DNA of 37,500 nt from Ruegeria lacuscaerulensis ITI-1157. Its GTDB lineage: Bacteria > Pseudomonadota > Alphaproteobacteria > Rhodobacterales > Rhodobacteraceae. Both the position numbers and the translations under genes were made by a program. The notes beneath the pieces are model-generated. The model saw only the letters and a program-made list of their open reading frames with translations, had not been told where the DNA came from and did no database searches. Every line of letters begins with the position of its first letter. Position 1 is the first letter of the stretch. Shown here piece by piece: positions 8,847 to 15,783 of this stretch. The stretch covers positions 850,539-888,038 of the forward strand of contig GG704596.1 in NCBI GenBank assembly GCA_000161775.1, read 5' to 3'.

Positions 8847-9932
8847 TTGAGTCACTTGATCGACGGTATCAAAGGAAACCGGTTTGCCGTTTTCGGCCGC
8901 GCCGGCATGGACCTGTTCGCCGATCCGGTCGGTGTCAAAAGCGAACATGCCGACATGTTCCGCGCCGATCTGGGCGGCTCGTCCGCGAATATCTGCGCAG
9001 GTCTGGTCAAGCTGGGCAGCCAGGCGTCGCTGATCACCTCGGTCTCGGATGACGCGGTGGGTCGGTTCTGCCTGAACAAGCTGCACCACTACGGCGTCGA
9101 TACATCCTACATTCGCGTCGTGGGCGGTGAATACCGCACGTCTCTGGCCGTCTATGAGAGCTGCATCGAGGACTTTCAGAACGTCATCTACCGCAACGGC
9201 GCCGTCGATTTTCAGGTCACCGAAGACGACATGGACCGGATCGACTATGGCCGCTTCAGTGCGGCGATCTCGGCCGGAACCGTGTTTGCCGCCGAACCGT
9301 CGCGCAGCGCCACGTTCCGCGCCTTCGACAATGCGCGCAAGGCTGGTCTGCCGGTGATCTTCGACATCGACTATCGGCCCTACAGCTGGCCCTCGGCGCA
9401 GGTCGCCGCCGACGTGCTATCGCGCGCGGGCGAGGCCAGCGACATGATCGTCGGCAATGACGAAGAATTCGGCTTCATGGCCGGCGGGATCGAGAAAGGC
9501 TTTCGGAAAGCCTGCGATCTGGCCGAGAAACCCGGCCGCATCGTCATCTACAAGATGGGCGAAAAGGGCGCCGTCACCCTGACCGACGGGCAAGAGATCC
9601 ACACGGGCATCTACCCGGTCAGGGCCGTCAAACCCAACGGCGCGGGCGACAGCTTCATGGCCGGGCTGCTGGCCTCGATCGCGGCGGGCCATTCGCTGGA
9701 ACAGGCGGTGTTGCGCGGATCGGCCTGTGCCTCGATCGTCGTGTCCAAACCGGGCTGCGCGCCTGCCATGCCAACCACCGAAGACCTGGACGCTTTCCTG
9801 GCGTCCCACCCGGCCCCACGGCGGCCGGATAGGAGAGCCCATTGCCATCCCCCGGTCGACAACCAGAACAAACCCATCGTCGATGTCGATGACCCGACCG
9901 TGCCGCTGAACTATTTCAACATCGTCAAGTGA
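8847..9932 (+). CDS. iolC: 5-dehydro-2-deoxygluconokinase (IolC), PfkB family; reading frame runs into iolB
   Basis: PfkB-family sugar kinase that phosphorylates 5-dehydro-2-deoxygluconate in inositol catabolism. GRAGMDLFADP and LGGSSANICAG mark the N-terminal substrate region. The C-terminal PfkB signature is PNGAGDSFMAGLL, with the catalytic Asp of GAGD. I prefer the TTG at 8847 because GGGAGG lies 6 bases upstream; an ATG at 8829 is the alternative. The open frame as written ends at 9932, but the genuine IolC end is probably near 9832, where a one-base shift in the CCCC run at about 9814 would give the stop TAG at 9830. The last 30 or so residues (VDNQNKPIVDVDDP onward) look like the N-terminus of the following IolB-like protein read in the IolC frame. 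No fused C-terminal aldolase domain is present; the aldolase role is likely taken by the gene at 10666. Confidence 0.85.
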   Translation: MSHLIDGIKGNRFAVFGRAGMDLFADPVGVKSEHADMFRADLGGSSANICAGLVKLGSQASLITSVSDDAVGRFCLNKLHHYGVDTSYIRVVGGEYRTSLAVYESCIEDFQNVIYRNGAVDFQVTEDDMDRIDYGRFSAAISAGTVFAAEPSRSATFRAFDNARKAGLPVIFDIDYRPYSWPSAQVAADVLSRAGEASDMIVGNDEEFGFMAGGIEKGFRKACDLAEKPGRIVIYKMGEKGAVTLTDGQEIHTGIYPVRAVKPNGAGDSFMAGLLASIAAGHSLEQAVLRGSACASIVVSKPGCAPAMPTTEDLDAFLASHPAPRRPDRRAHCHPPVDNQNKPIVDVDDPTVPLNYFNIVK

Positions 9933-10000
9933 AGCGGGCGAAGCTTTGATACCAGGTCCGGGGTACGAGACTGCATCGTACCCGCCACGGCAGCGTCGAC
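9842..10000 (+). pseudogene. Broken 5' part of the iolB-like gene (multiple single-base frameshifts)
   Basis: The N-terminal coding sequence of the IolB-like protein is recognisable but scattered over three frames: NQNKPIVDVDD to NYFNIVK and SFD in frame 0, YQV in frame 2, GYETA in frame 1, IVPAT in frame 0, and SVDVDVEG in frame 2. The natural start is probably the TTG at 9842 behind AGGAGAG. Restoring a continuous protein needs about eight one-base changes here plus one at the end of iolC, nearly all of them lengthening a homopolymer run by one. Sequencing error or very recent decay are both possible. Confidence 0.7.
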
Positions 10001-10669
10001 GTGGATGTCGAGGGCGTGCGCTTTGCCCATCTGGGCAACCGGGGCGAGGACGTCTGGGATGGCGAGCCCGAGGGCGCCTATGTCCCGTCGGGGGCACGGG
10101 CGCAGATGGTCTGCGTGTCGGAGACGGCCGAGGTGTTCGTGGCCGGCGCAAAGTATGACAAGGTGCTGGACCCGTTCGACGTGCGCGAGCACGATCTGGT
10201 GCAATATGGCAGCGACGACACCAAGACCCATCGCAAGATCAAGCATATCCTGGGCCAGAAACAGCATGACAAGGTCGGCCGCCTGCTGGTGAGTGAGCTG
10301 TTCACCGTGGGTCAGGGCGGTTGGTCAGGCTTTCCCAGCCACAAGCACGACACCAACCGCCTGCCGGACGAGACCCGGCATGACGAGACCTACAATTTCC
10401 GCTTCAAACCCAACTGGGGCTCGGGCCTGCAGATGTTGCAGCGCGAGGACAATGAACCGGGCGATGCCTATCACATCGTCGATGGCTCGACGATCTGCAT
10501 CGACAAGGGCTATCACCCCTGCTGCGTTCTGCCGGGATACGAGATGTATTACTTCACCATTCTCGGCGGGCTGACCCAACGATCGCTGGTGCAGTATTTC
10601 CAGCCCACCCATGCCTATCAGATCGAAACGATCCCGGGCATCAAAGACATGATCGCCAAGTTCAAATGA
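10001..10669 (+). CDS. KduI/IolB-family isomerase (5-deoxy-glucuronate isomerase-like), body of frameshifted gene
   Basis: This is the intact portion (222 aa as read from a GTG that is not the true start) of a KduI/IolB-family cupin isomerase. The metal-site region FPSHKHDT followed by DETYNFRF, and the later HPCCVLPGYEMYY, correspond to the conserved His, Glu and C-terminal motif of IolB. The family converts 5-deoxy-glucuronate to 5-dehydro-2-deoxygluconate, the substrate of IolC. A second, complete and more canonical IolB lies at 12810-13616, so this copy may be redundant or act on a related uronate. It sits between iolC and the aldolase and overlaps the aldolase start by ATGA. Its first roughly 55 residues are broken by frameshifts (9842-10000). 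Confidence 0.75.
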   Translation: MDVEGVRFAHLGNRGEDVWDGEPEGAYVPSGARAQMVCVSETAEVFVAGAKYDKVLDPFDVREHDLVQYGSDDTKTHRKIKHILGQKQHDKVGRLLVSELFTVGQGGWSGFPSHKHDTNRLPDETRHDETYNFRFKPNWGSGLQMLQREDNEPGDAYHIVDGSTICIDKGYHPCCVLPGYEMYYFTILGGLTQRSLVQYFQPTHAYQIETIPGIKDMIAKFK

Positions 10670-11505
10670 CCCTCGTTACGCTCAAAGACGTCCTGCAACC
10701 CGCTTATGAACAGGGCTATGCCGTCGGCGGCCTGGTGACGCTGGGCTGGGAGGACATGCGCGCCTATGTCGCCGCGGCCGAGACCGAGAACGCCCCGGTG
10801 ATCCTGCAGGCCGGACCCAGCTGCCGCGAGCACACGCCGCTGCCGATCCTGGGCAAGATGTTCCGGTATCTGGCCGAAAACGCCTCGGTACCGGTCGTAG
10901 CGCATCTGGACCACGGCTATACGTTCGAGGAGTGCAAGATCGCGCTGGACAGCGGGTTCACCTCGCTGATGTTCGACGGATCGCGCAAGCCCCTGCAGCA
11001 AAATATCGACGAGACCGCCGCGATTGCCGAAATGGCCCATGCCGCCGGGATCTCGTGCGAGGGCGAGATCGGATTCGTCGGCTATTCCGGGGGCGAAGGC
11101 TCGGCCGGGACCGACCCGGACGAGGCCGCCACCTTCGCCGCCCAGACCGGCGTGGATGCGATGGCGATTTCGGTCGGAAACGTCCACCTTCAGCAGAACA
11201 AGGAGGGCGGGCTGGACGAGGACCGCATCCGCCGGATTCAGGCCGTGACCAACGTGCCGCTGGTCATCCATGGCGGTTCGGGCGTGCCCGTCGAACAGCG
11301 CGCGCGGCTGGCGCGTGAAACCGCGATCTGCAAGTTCAACATCGGCACCGAACTGCGCATGGCCTTCGGCGCCGCCCTGCGCGAGGCCGTGAACCGTGAC
11401 CCCGACCGGTTCGACCGGGTGACGATCCTGAAGGAAACCCATAATCCGGTCGTTGATGCCGCCCGCGCCGTGATCCGCGCCTTTGGTGCGCCGCCGCAGC
11501 GGTGA
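10666..11505 (+). CDS. iolJ: Class II aldolase, likely 6-phospho-5-dehydro-2-deoxy-D-gluconate aldolase (IolJ type)
   Basis: A 279-aa class II (zinc) aldolase of the fructose-bisphosphate aldolase family. Visible family motifs are VVAHLDHGYTFEE with the metal-binding His/Asp, CEGEIGFVGY, AISVGNVH with a zinc-ligand His, and VIHGGSGVP. After IolC the inositol pathway needs an aldolase giving dihydroxyacetone phosphate and malonate semialdehyde. IolC here lacks a fused aldolase domain, so this gene most likely fills the step, as IolJ does in Bacillus. Its ATG overlaps the stop of the IolB-like gene by 4 bases (ATGA). Fructose bisphosphate or another ketose phosphate as substrate is the alternative. 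Confidence 0.8.
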   Translation: MTLVTLKDVLQPAYEQGYAVGGLVTLGWEDMRAYVAAAETENAPVILQAGPSCREHTPLPILGKMFRYLAENASVPVVAHLDHGYTFEECKIALDSGFTSLMFDGSRKPLQQNIDETAAIAEMAHAAGISCEGEIGFVGYSGGEGSAGTDPDEAATFAAQTGVDAMAISVGNVHLQQNKEGGLDEDRIRRIQAVTNVPLVIHGGSGVPVEQRARLARETAICKFNIGTELRMAFGAALREAVNRDPDRFDRVTILKETHNPVVDAARAVIRAFGAPPQR

Positions 11506-11547
11506 CCGTCCCGACATGTGCCGTTCTTCAAAATGCGCTGGCGGGGC

Positions 11548-11964
11548 CTAGTCGTCACGCCCCGGTTCGTTTGGATTGCTGGAAAACAGGGCGATCTTGT
11601 TGCCCTGTGGGTCCCGCAGATAGCCGACATAGAAACGAGGCCCGTACATGGCCCGAAAGCCCGGCTGACCTTCGTCCGATCCGCCGGCCCGCAGCGCGGC
11701 GGCGTGCAGGTCGCGCACCTGCTGCTGATTGCGCGCCTCGAAGGCGACCATCGCACCATTCCCGGCCGAGGCCGCAGCCCCGTCAAAAGGCGGTTTGACA
11801 TAAAAATCCGGCAGAACCGGTTGCTGGCCCGGCGGGACCGGCAGGGCGAAACTCAGCCCTTCGGGACCCTCCTCCAGCGCATAGCCGAGATCCGGCAGAA
11901 AGGCGCAGTAAAACCGTTTTGCACGCGCGATGTCGTCCGCGCCGACCGTGACATAGGAAATCAT
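11548..11964 (-). CDS. VOC-superfamily (glyoxalase/dioxygenase fold) protein
   Basis: A 138-aa single-domain vicinal-oxygen-chelate protein. It opens with the typical beta-strand/helix ISYVTVGADDIARAKRFY and ends with the family's YLRDPQGNKIALF strand pair. The function is not predictable from sequence; members include glyoxalases, dioxygenases and resistance proteins. It is the last gene of the minus-strand iolD unit, 90 bases after the SDR, and converges with the aldolase gene (43 bases between stop codons). The gap makes co-transcription likely but not certain. Confidence 0.75.
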   Translation of the reverse strand: MISYVTVGADDIARAKRFYCAFLPDLGYALEEGPEGLSFALPVPPGQQPVLPDFYVKPPFDGAAASAGNGAMVAFEARNQQQVRDLHAAALRAGGSDEGQPGFRAMYGPRFYVGYLRDPQGNKIALFSSNPNEPGRDD

Positions 11965-12054
11965 CCCGCATCTTTCCTTGCCGGGTGTCGATCCGTCAAC
12001 CGGCCCCAGCGTATCGACGCACGTCCATTCCGGACGGGAACGACCCCATGACCG

Positions 12055-12813
12055 TCAGATCGAGCCGCCCTCGACCATGAAGTTCCCGGCACTGCACATG
12101 GCCGCGTCGTCCGAGGCCAGAAACAGAACCATCCGCGCCACATAGACCGGGTCGATCGGGTCGGGCAGGCATTGGCGGTCGATCTGTTTGGCCAGCGCCT
12201 CGGGGGTGACCCACAGGTCTTTCTGGCGCTGGGTCATGATCCAGCCGGGCACGACCGTGTTGACCCGGATCCGGTGATCGCCCAGTTCCCGCGCCATGGT
12301 GCGGGTCAGGCCGTGCACCGCCGATTTTGCGGTGGCATAGGCGGGAAAGCCCGCGCCGGCCTCCCACCAGGAATTCGAGCCGATATTGATGATCGACCCC
12401 GCGCCCTTGTCGATCATGCCGGGCGCCACGGACTGGATGGCAAAGAACATGTGGCGGATGTTGGTCGCCATGCGCTCGTCCCAATAGTCCGGCGTCACCT
12501 CGCGCCAGTCGTGCCGGTCGTCATGCGCGGCGTTGTTGACCAGAACGTCCGCCGCGCCCAGCGCGCCCGCCAACTCGTCAAAAGCGGACCGCAGCGCCGC
12601 GATGTCGCGCAGGTCGCAGGCGGCAAAGGCGTGGGGTCCGTCCAACTCGGCCAGCAGCGCGTTGCCGCCCTCGGCGTTGATGTCGACAAAGCCGACCTTG
12701 GCCCCCTGCTCGGCAAAGCCGCGCACGATCTCGCGCCCGATGCCCGAGGCCCCGCCGGTCACGAACACGGTGCGCCCTTTCAGGCTGGGATAGATGGCAA
12801 AACCCTTGGTCAT
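12055..12813 (-). CDS. SDR-family oxidoreductase
   Basis: A 252-aa classical short-chain dehydrogenase. The cofactor motif TGGASGIG is at residues 19-26, VNNAA follows, and the catalytic Ser (NIGSNS) and the YATAK pair are in the expected order. It starts with the ATG at 12813, whose ATGA overlaps the stop of iolB, showing tight translational coupling in the inositol operon. The substrate is probably a polyol, sugar or lactone precursor of the pathway. The family is too broad to name it. Confidence 0.82.
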   Translation of the reverse strand: MTKGFAIYPSLKGRTVFVTGGASGIGREIVRGFAEQGAKVGFVDINAEGGNALLAELDGPHAFAACDLRDIAALRSAFDELAGALGAADVLVNNAAHDDRHDWREVTPDYWDERMATNIRHMFFAIQSVAPGMIDKGAGSIINIGSNSWWEAGAGFPAYATAKSAVHGLTRTMARELGDHRIRVNTVVPGWIMTQRQKDLWVTPEALAKQIDRQCLPDPIDPVYVARMVLFLASDDAAMCSAGNFMVEGGSI

Positions 12814-13616
12814 TTGTCGCGCTCCATGATCCATTCCACTTCGGGCGCCGGAACGAAACGCCATTTGCGCAGCGGCCCGGCCATGACGTTCAGATAATAC
12901 ATCTCGAACCCGTAGGGCGCCCCGCAGGGGTGGTGCCCGCGCGGCACCAGTACCACATCGCCATCGGACACGGCCATGGTTTCGTCCAACTGACCGTCAT
13001 CGGTATAGACGCGCTGGATGCCAAAGCCGCTGGCCGGGTTCAGGCGGTGATAGTAGGTCTCTTCCAGATAGGTGATGCGGGGATAGTCATCCTCGTCATG
13101 CCGGTGACTGGGGTAAGACGACCAATGGCCGCTGGGGGTGAAGACCTCGGTTACCAGAAGGCTGTCGGCATAGTCCTCGGCCTCCATCGCGATGTTGTTG
13201 ATGTGGCGCGTGTTCGTTCCCTTGCCGCGCTCGGTCAGGGTGATGCCCTCGGGCCCGATCCGGCGCGGGGCATGGCCGCCCTTGCCCGGGGCCGAGCACA
13301 CGGCGATCACGCAGTCGGTTTCGGCCGTTGCCTCCCACTCGGTGCCGTTGGGCAGGTACAGGCAATGGGGCGGGGACTTTTCGAACACGTTCATCCGGTC
13401 GCCCAAGACGCCCCAATCCTGCCCGGCGCCGGTGATCCGGGCCTTGCCCTCGACCATCACCAGAATGACCTCGCGGTCGCCGGTGATCTCGGCGGCGCGA
13501 TCCCCGGCCCGCAGGTGATAAAGACCAAAGCCTACATAGCGCCACCCGGCGCTGGCCGGCGTGATGTCATGCACCTTTCCATGGGTTCCGAACGGTTTTC
13601 TCAGCAGTTCTGCCAT
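12810..13616 (-). CDS. iolB: 5-deoxy-glucuronate isomerase (IolB)
   Basis: A 268-aa cupin isomerase of inositol catabolism that converts 5-deoxy-D-glucuronate to 5-dehydro-2-deoxygluconate. Family features in order are WRYVGFGLYHLRAG near the N-terminus, the metal-binding segment YPSHRHDEDDYP with its downstream LEETYYHRLNP, and the C-terminal HHPCGAPYGFEMYYLN. The length is normal. I chose the ATG at 13616 (AGGTGA upstream); the in-frame extension to 13859 runs into the preceding gene. It is tightly coupled to the SDR downstream and lies 43 bases after the dioxygenase-family gene. It is complete, unlike the paralogue at 9842-10669. Confidence 0.92.
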   Translation of the reverse strand: MAELLRKPFGTHGKVHDITPASAGWRYVGFGLYHLRAGDRAAEITGDREVILVMVEGKARITGAGQDWGVLGDRMNVFEKSPPHCLYLPNGTEWEATAETDCVIAVCSAPGKGGHAPRRIGPEGITLTERGKGTNTRHINNIAMEAEDYADSLLVTEVFTPSGHWSSYPSHRHDEDDYPRITYLEETYYHRLNPASGFGIQRVYTDDGQLDETMAVSDGDVVLVPRGHHPCGAPYGFEMYYLNVMAGPLRKWRFVPAPEVEWIMERDK

Positions 13617-13659
13617 CGGTTTCACCTGTGTTGGGGCAGCACCGGCCGCCCGGGTTCCG

Positions 13660-14841
13660 TCATGCCGCCTGCCGCGCCTGGAGCGCGTCCAGCGCCTGTT
13701 GCAACTGTGCCTGCGTCCAGCTTTCCGACACCGCCCGGCGCAGGATGTCCGCCTGGCTGGGCGGAGCGTTTCCGCCCACCGGCGGATCGGTATCCAGATT
13801 GGTCGGAAAGGGATAGCCTTCGGCGGTGGCCGCGATCGCGGCGCCGATGCGGGCATCATCCAGATCGCCGCGCTGTTTCAACGCCATCAGTGCCGGGAAT
13901 ACGGCCAGACACATCGCCTTGCGGTCCATAGCTTCCATCGCGCGCCCGAAGGCCGACGAAACCTGCAACAGGTTGGCCATCCGGTGGATGTCGGCGCTGC
14001 TGTTTTCGCCGGCGGCATGGAACAGCGCCGGGTTGAAGAATACCGCATCGCCCTTGGCCAGCGGCAGCTGGATGCAGGTCTGTTCGAAATGCGCCCGATG
14101 CGCGTCGTCGTGAAAGGCGACATAGCCGGGCCCATACAGCTGCGAGAACGGCAACAGCTTGGTCGGGCCGCTCTCAACGGGCATGTCGCAATGGGCAACC
14201 GCGCCCTGCAGGGTCAGCGCGGCGGTGACCATATGGGCATGCGCCGGGAACTGGGCCGCCTTGTCGGCGGTCTGGAACCCCAGGTGATAGTCTCGATGCG
14301 CCTGCTGCGCCTTGCCGCCCGGCCGCACCTGGTTGATCTGCGCGGTCATCTGGTAATCGGGGCCCAGCCAGGCCTCGCTGGCGGCGGCAATCGCCGTGTT
14401 GCCGAAATAGAGCGCAAAGCCCTCGGGGTCGCGCAGGCATTGCTTTTGCAGCGCGTTCCACACCCGATCATTCGCGCCCGAGGCCGCAAAGTGATCGCCC
14501 TCGCCGCCCCCGGCCTGACGCTCATCTTCGATGATCCGGCGAAACACCTCGGTCGCCCGGTCGATGACCGCGGTATCCGCATAGGCGCCTTTCAACGCGA
14601 TCACCCCGGCAGATCGGCCCAAAACCCAGCCCCATTCCGCCAGCAGGGCACGCCGGGTTTCGCGCGTTTCCAGGGCGGGCCGCAGCGCGTGCATGTCATA
14701 GACCGGCACGTTCTTTTCCACCGCGGCGGCGTGGGGCACCTGTTCCGGCAGAAGGCTCTGCGATGTCAGCACCTTGAATTCGTCGAGGTCACAGGACTCA
14801 CGACCGAAATAGCCGACGAACCCAGTTTGCTGGCGGACCAT
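13660..14841 (-). CDS. Phytanoyl-CoA dioxygenase (PhyH) family protein
   Basis: A 393-aa predicted Fe(II)/2-oxoglutarate-dependent oxygenase. The iron triad can be placed as His182 and Asp184 (AHRDYH) with the distal His275 (ALFHAAGEN). Arg287 (DIHRMANL) is the likely 2-oxoglutarate anchor. I chose the ATG at 14841 because AAAGGAG lies just upstream; an upstream in-frame ATG at 14859 has no such site. It lies between iolE and iolB in the inositol operon with 42-43 bp gaps on both sides. No step of the textbook iol pathway needs an oxygenase, so it may act on a modified inositol (for instance oxidative removal of an O-methyl group). That is a hypothesis from context only. Confidence 0.82.
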   Translation of the reverse strand: MVRQQTGFVGYFGRESCDLDEFKVLTSQSLLPEQVPHAAAVEKNVPVYDMHALRPALETRETRRALLAEWGWVLGRSAGVIALKGAYADTAVIDRATEVFRRIIEDERQAGGGEGDHFAASGANDRVWNALQKQCLRDPEGFALYFGNTAIAAASEAWLGPDYQMTAQINQVRPGGKAQQAHRDYHLGFQTADKAAQFPAHAHMVTAALTLQGAVAHCDMPVESGPTKLLPFSQLYGPGYVAFHDDAHRAHFEQTCIQLPLAKGDAVFFNPALFHAAGENSSADIHRMANLLQVSSAFGRAMEAMDRKAMCLAVFPALMALKQRGDLDDARIGAAIAATAEGYPFPTNLDTDPPVGGNAPPSQADILRRAVSESWTQAQLQQALDALQARQAA

Positions 14842-14883
14842 GAAACGCTCCTTTCTCATGGCTGCGCCCCGGGGGGCGAAAGA

Positions 14884-15783
14884 TCAGGCCGTGATCGTCA
14901 ATCCGGCCTGACCGCAGACCTCGACGATGTGGTCATAGCCCATCTTCGAGTATTCATAGGGCGGGGCCTTGGCCGGATCCTGCTCGGCCTCGACCACGAT
15001 CCAGCCTTCGTAATCCATGGCTTTCAACGCATGGGCGACCTCTTGAAAGTCGATGCAGCCATCGCCGGGCACCGTGAAGGCCCCTGCGATCACCGCGTCC
15101 AGGAAACTGCGCCGGTTGCCGCGCGTGTCGCGCACGATGCCGGGGCGGATATCCTTGAAATGCACATGATGCACCCGGTCACCCCAGCGGTTCAGCGTGG
15201 CCAGCACATCACCGCCGCCGAACAGCAGATGCCCGGTGTCAAAGCACAGCTTCACCTCGGGGCCGGCTCCGTCCATCAGCCAGTTCACGTCATCTTCGCT
15301 TTCGATGATCGTGCCCATGTGATGGTGATACGCCATCGGCATCCCCTGATCGGCCATCCACTTGGCCAGTTCGGTGATCCTGGCGCCATAGGCCCTGATC
15401 TCGTCTTTCGACAGTTGCGGACGGTCATTGACCGGGGTGCCGATTTGACCCTGAACCGTGTTCGAGCATTCGGCATAGACGATGCAAGGGCTGTTCAGCG
15501 CCACGAACTGTTCGACCTGCGCGCGCACGGCGTCGCGTTCGGCGGCGAAGTCGTTGACCAGCGAATTGCCCGAACACCAGCCGCCGCACAAGGCAAGGTC
15601 ATTTTCTTCCAAGTAGGCGCGCAGCCCCTCGGTATCGGCGGGCATGCGCTGCCCGCGCTCGACCCCGGTGTAGCCGATCTGACGCGCCTCTTTCAGGGCC
15701 TGTTCCATCGTGTACGCCGCCGTCAGGTCCGGCAGGTCGTCATTTTGCCACGCAATCGGAGAGATGCCGATCTTCACGCTCAT
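14884..15783 (-). CDS. iolE: Inosose dehydratase (IolE)
   Basis: A 299-aa TIM-barrel enzyme of the xylose-isomerase-like fold that dehydrates scyllo-inosose to the trihydroxycyclohexane-dione used by IolD. It starts with the family-typical KIGISPIAWQNDDLPDL. Metal-site segments are the AYHHHMGT strand, CFDTGHLLFGGGD, HVHFKDI and the C-terminal IVVEAEQDP. The length is standard. Its ATG overlaps the iolD stop (ATGA), so the two are translationally coupled. Confidence 0.94.
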   Translation of the reverse strand: MSVKIGISPIAWQNDDLPDLTAAYTMEQALKEARQIGYTGVERGQRMPADTEGLRAYLEENDLALCGGWCSGNSLVNDFAAERDAVRAQVEQFVALNSPCIVYAECSNTVQGQIGTPVNDRPQLSKDEIRAYGARITELAKWMADQGMPMAYHHHMGTIIESEDDVNWLMDGAGPEVKLCFDTGHLLFGGGDVLATLNRWGDRVHHVHFKDIRPGIVRDTRGNRRSFLDAVIAGAFTVPGDGCIDFQEVAHALKAMDYEGWIVVEAEQDPAKAPPYEYSKMGYDHIVEVCGQAGLTITA

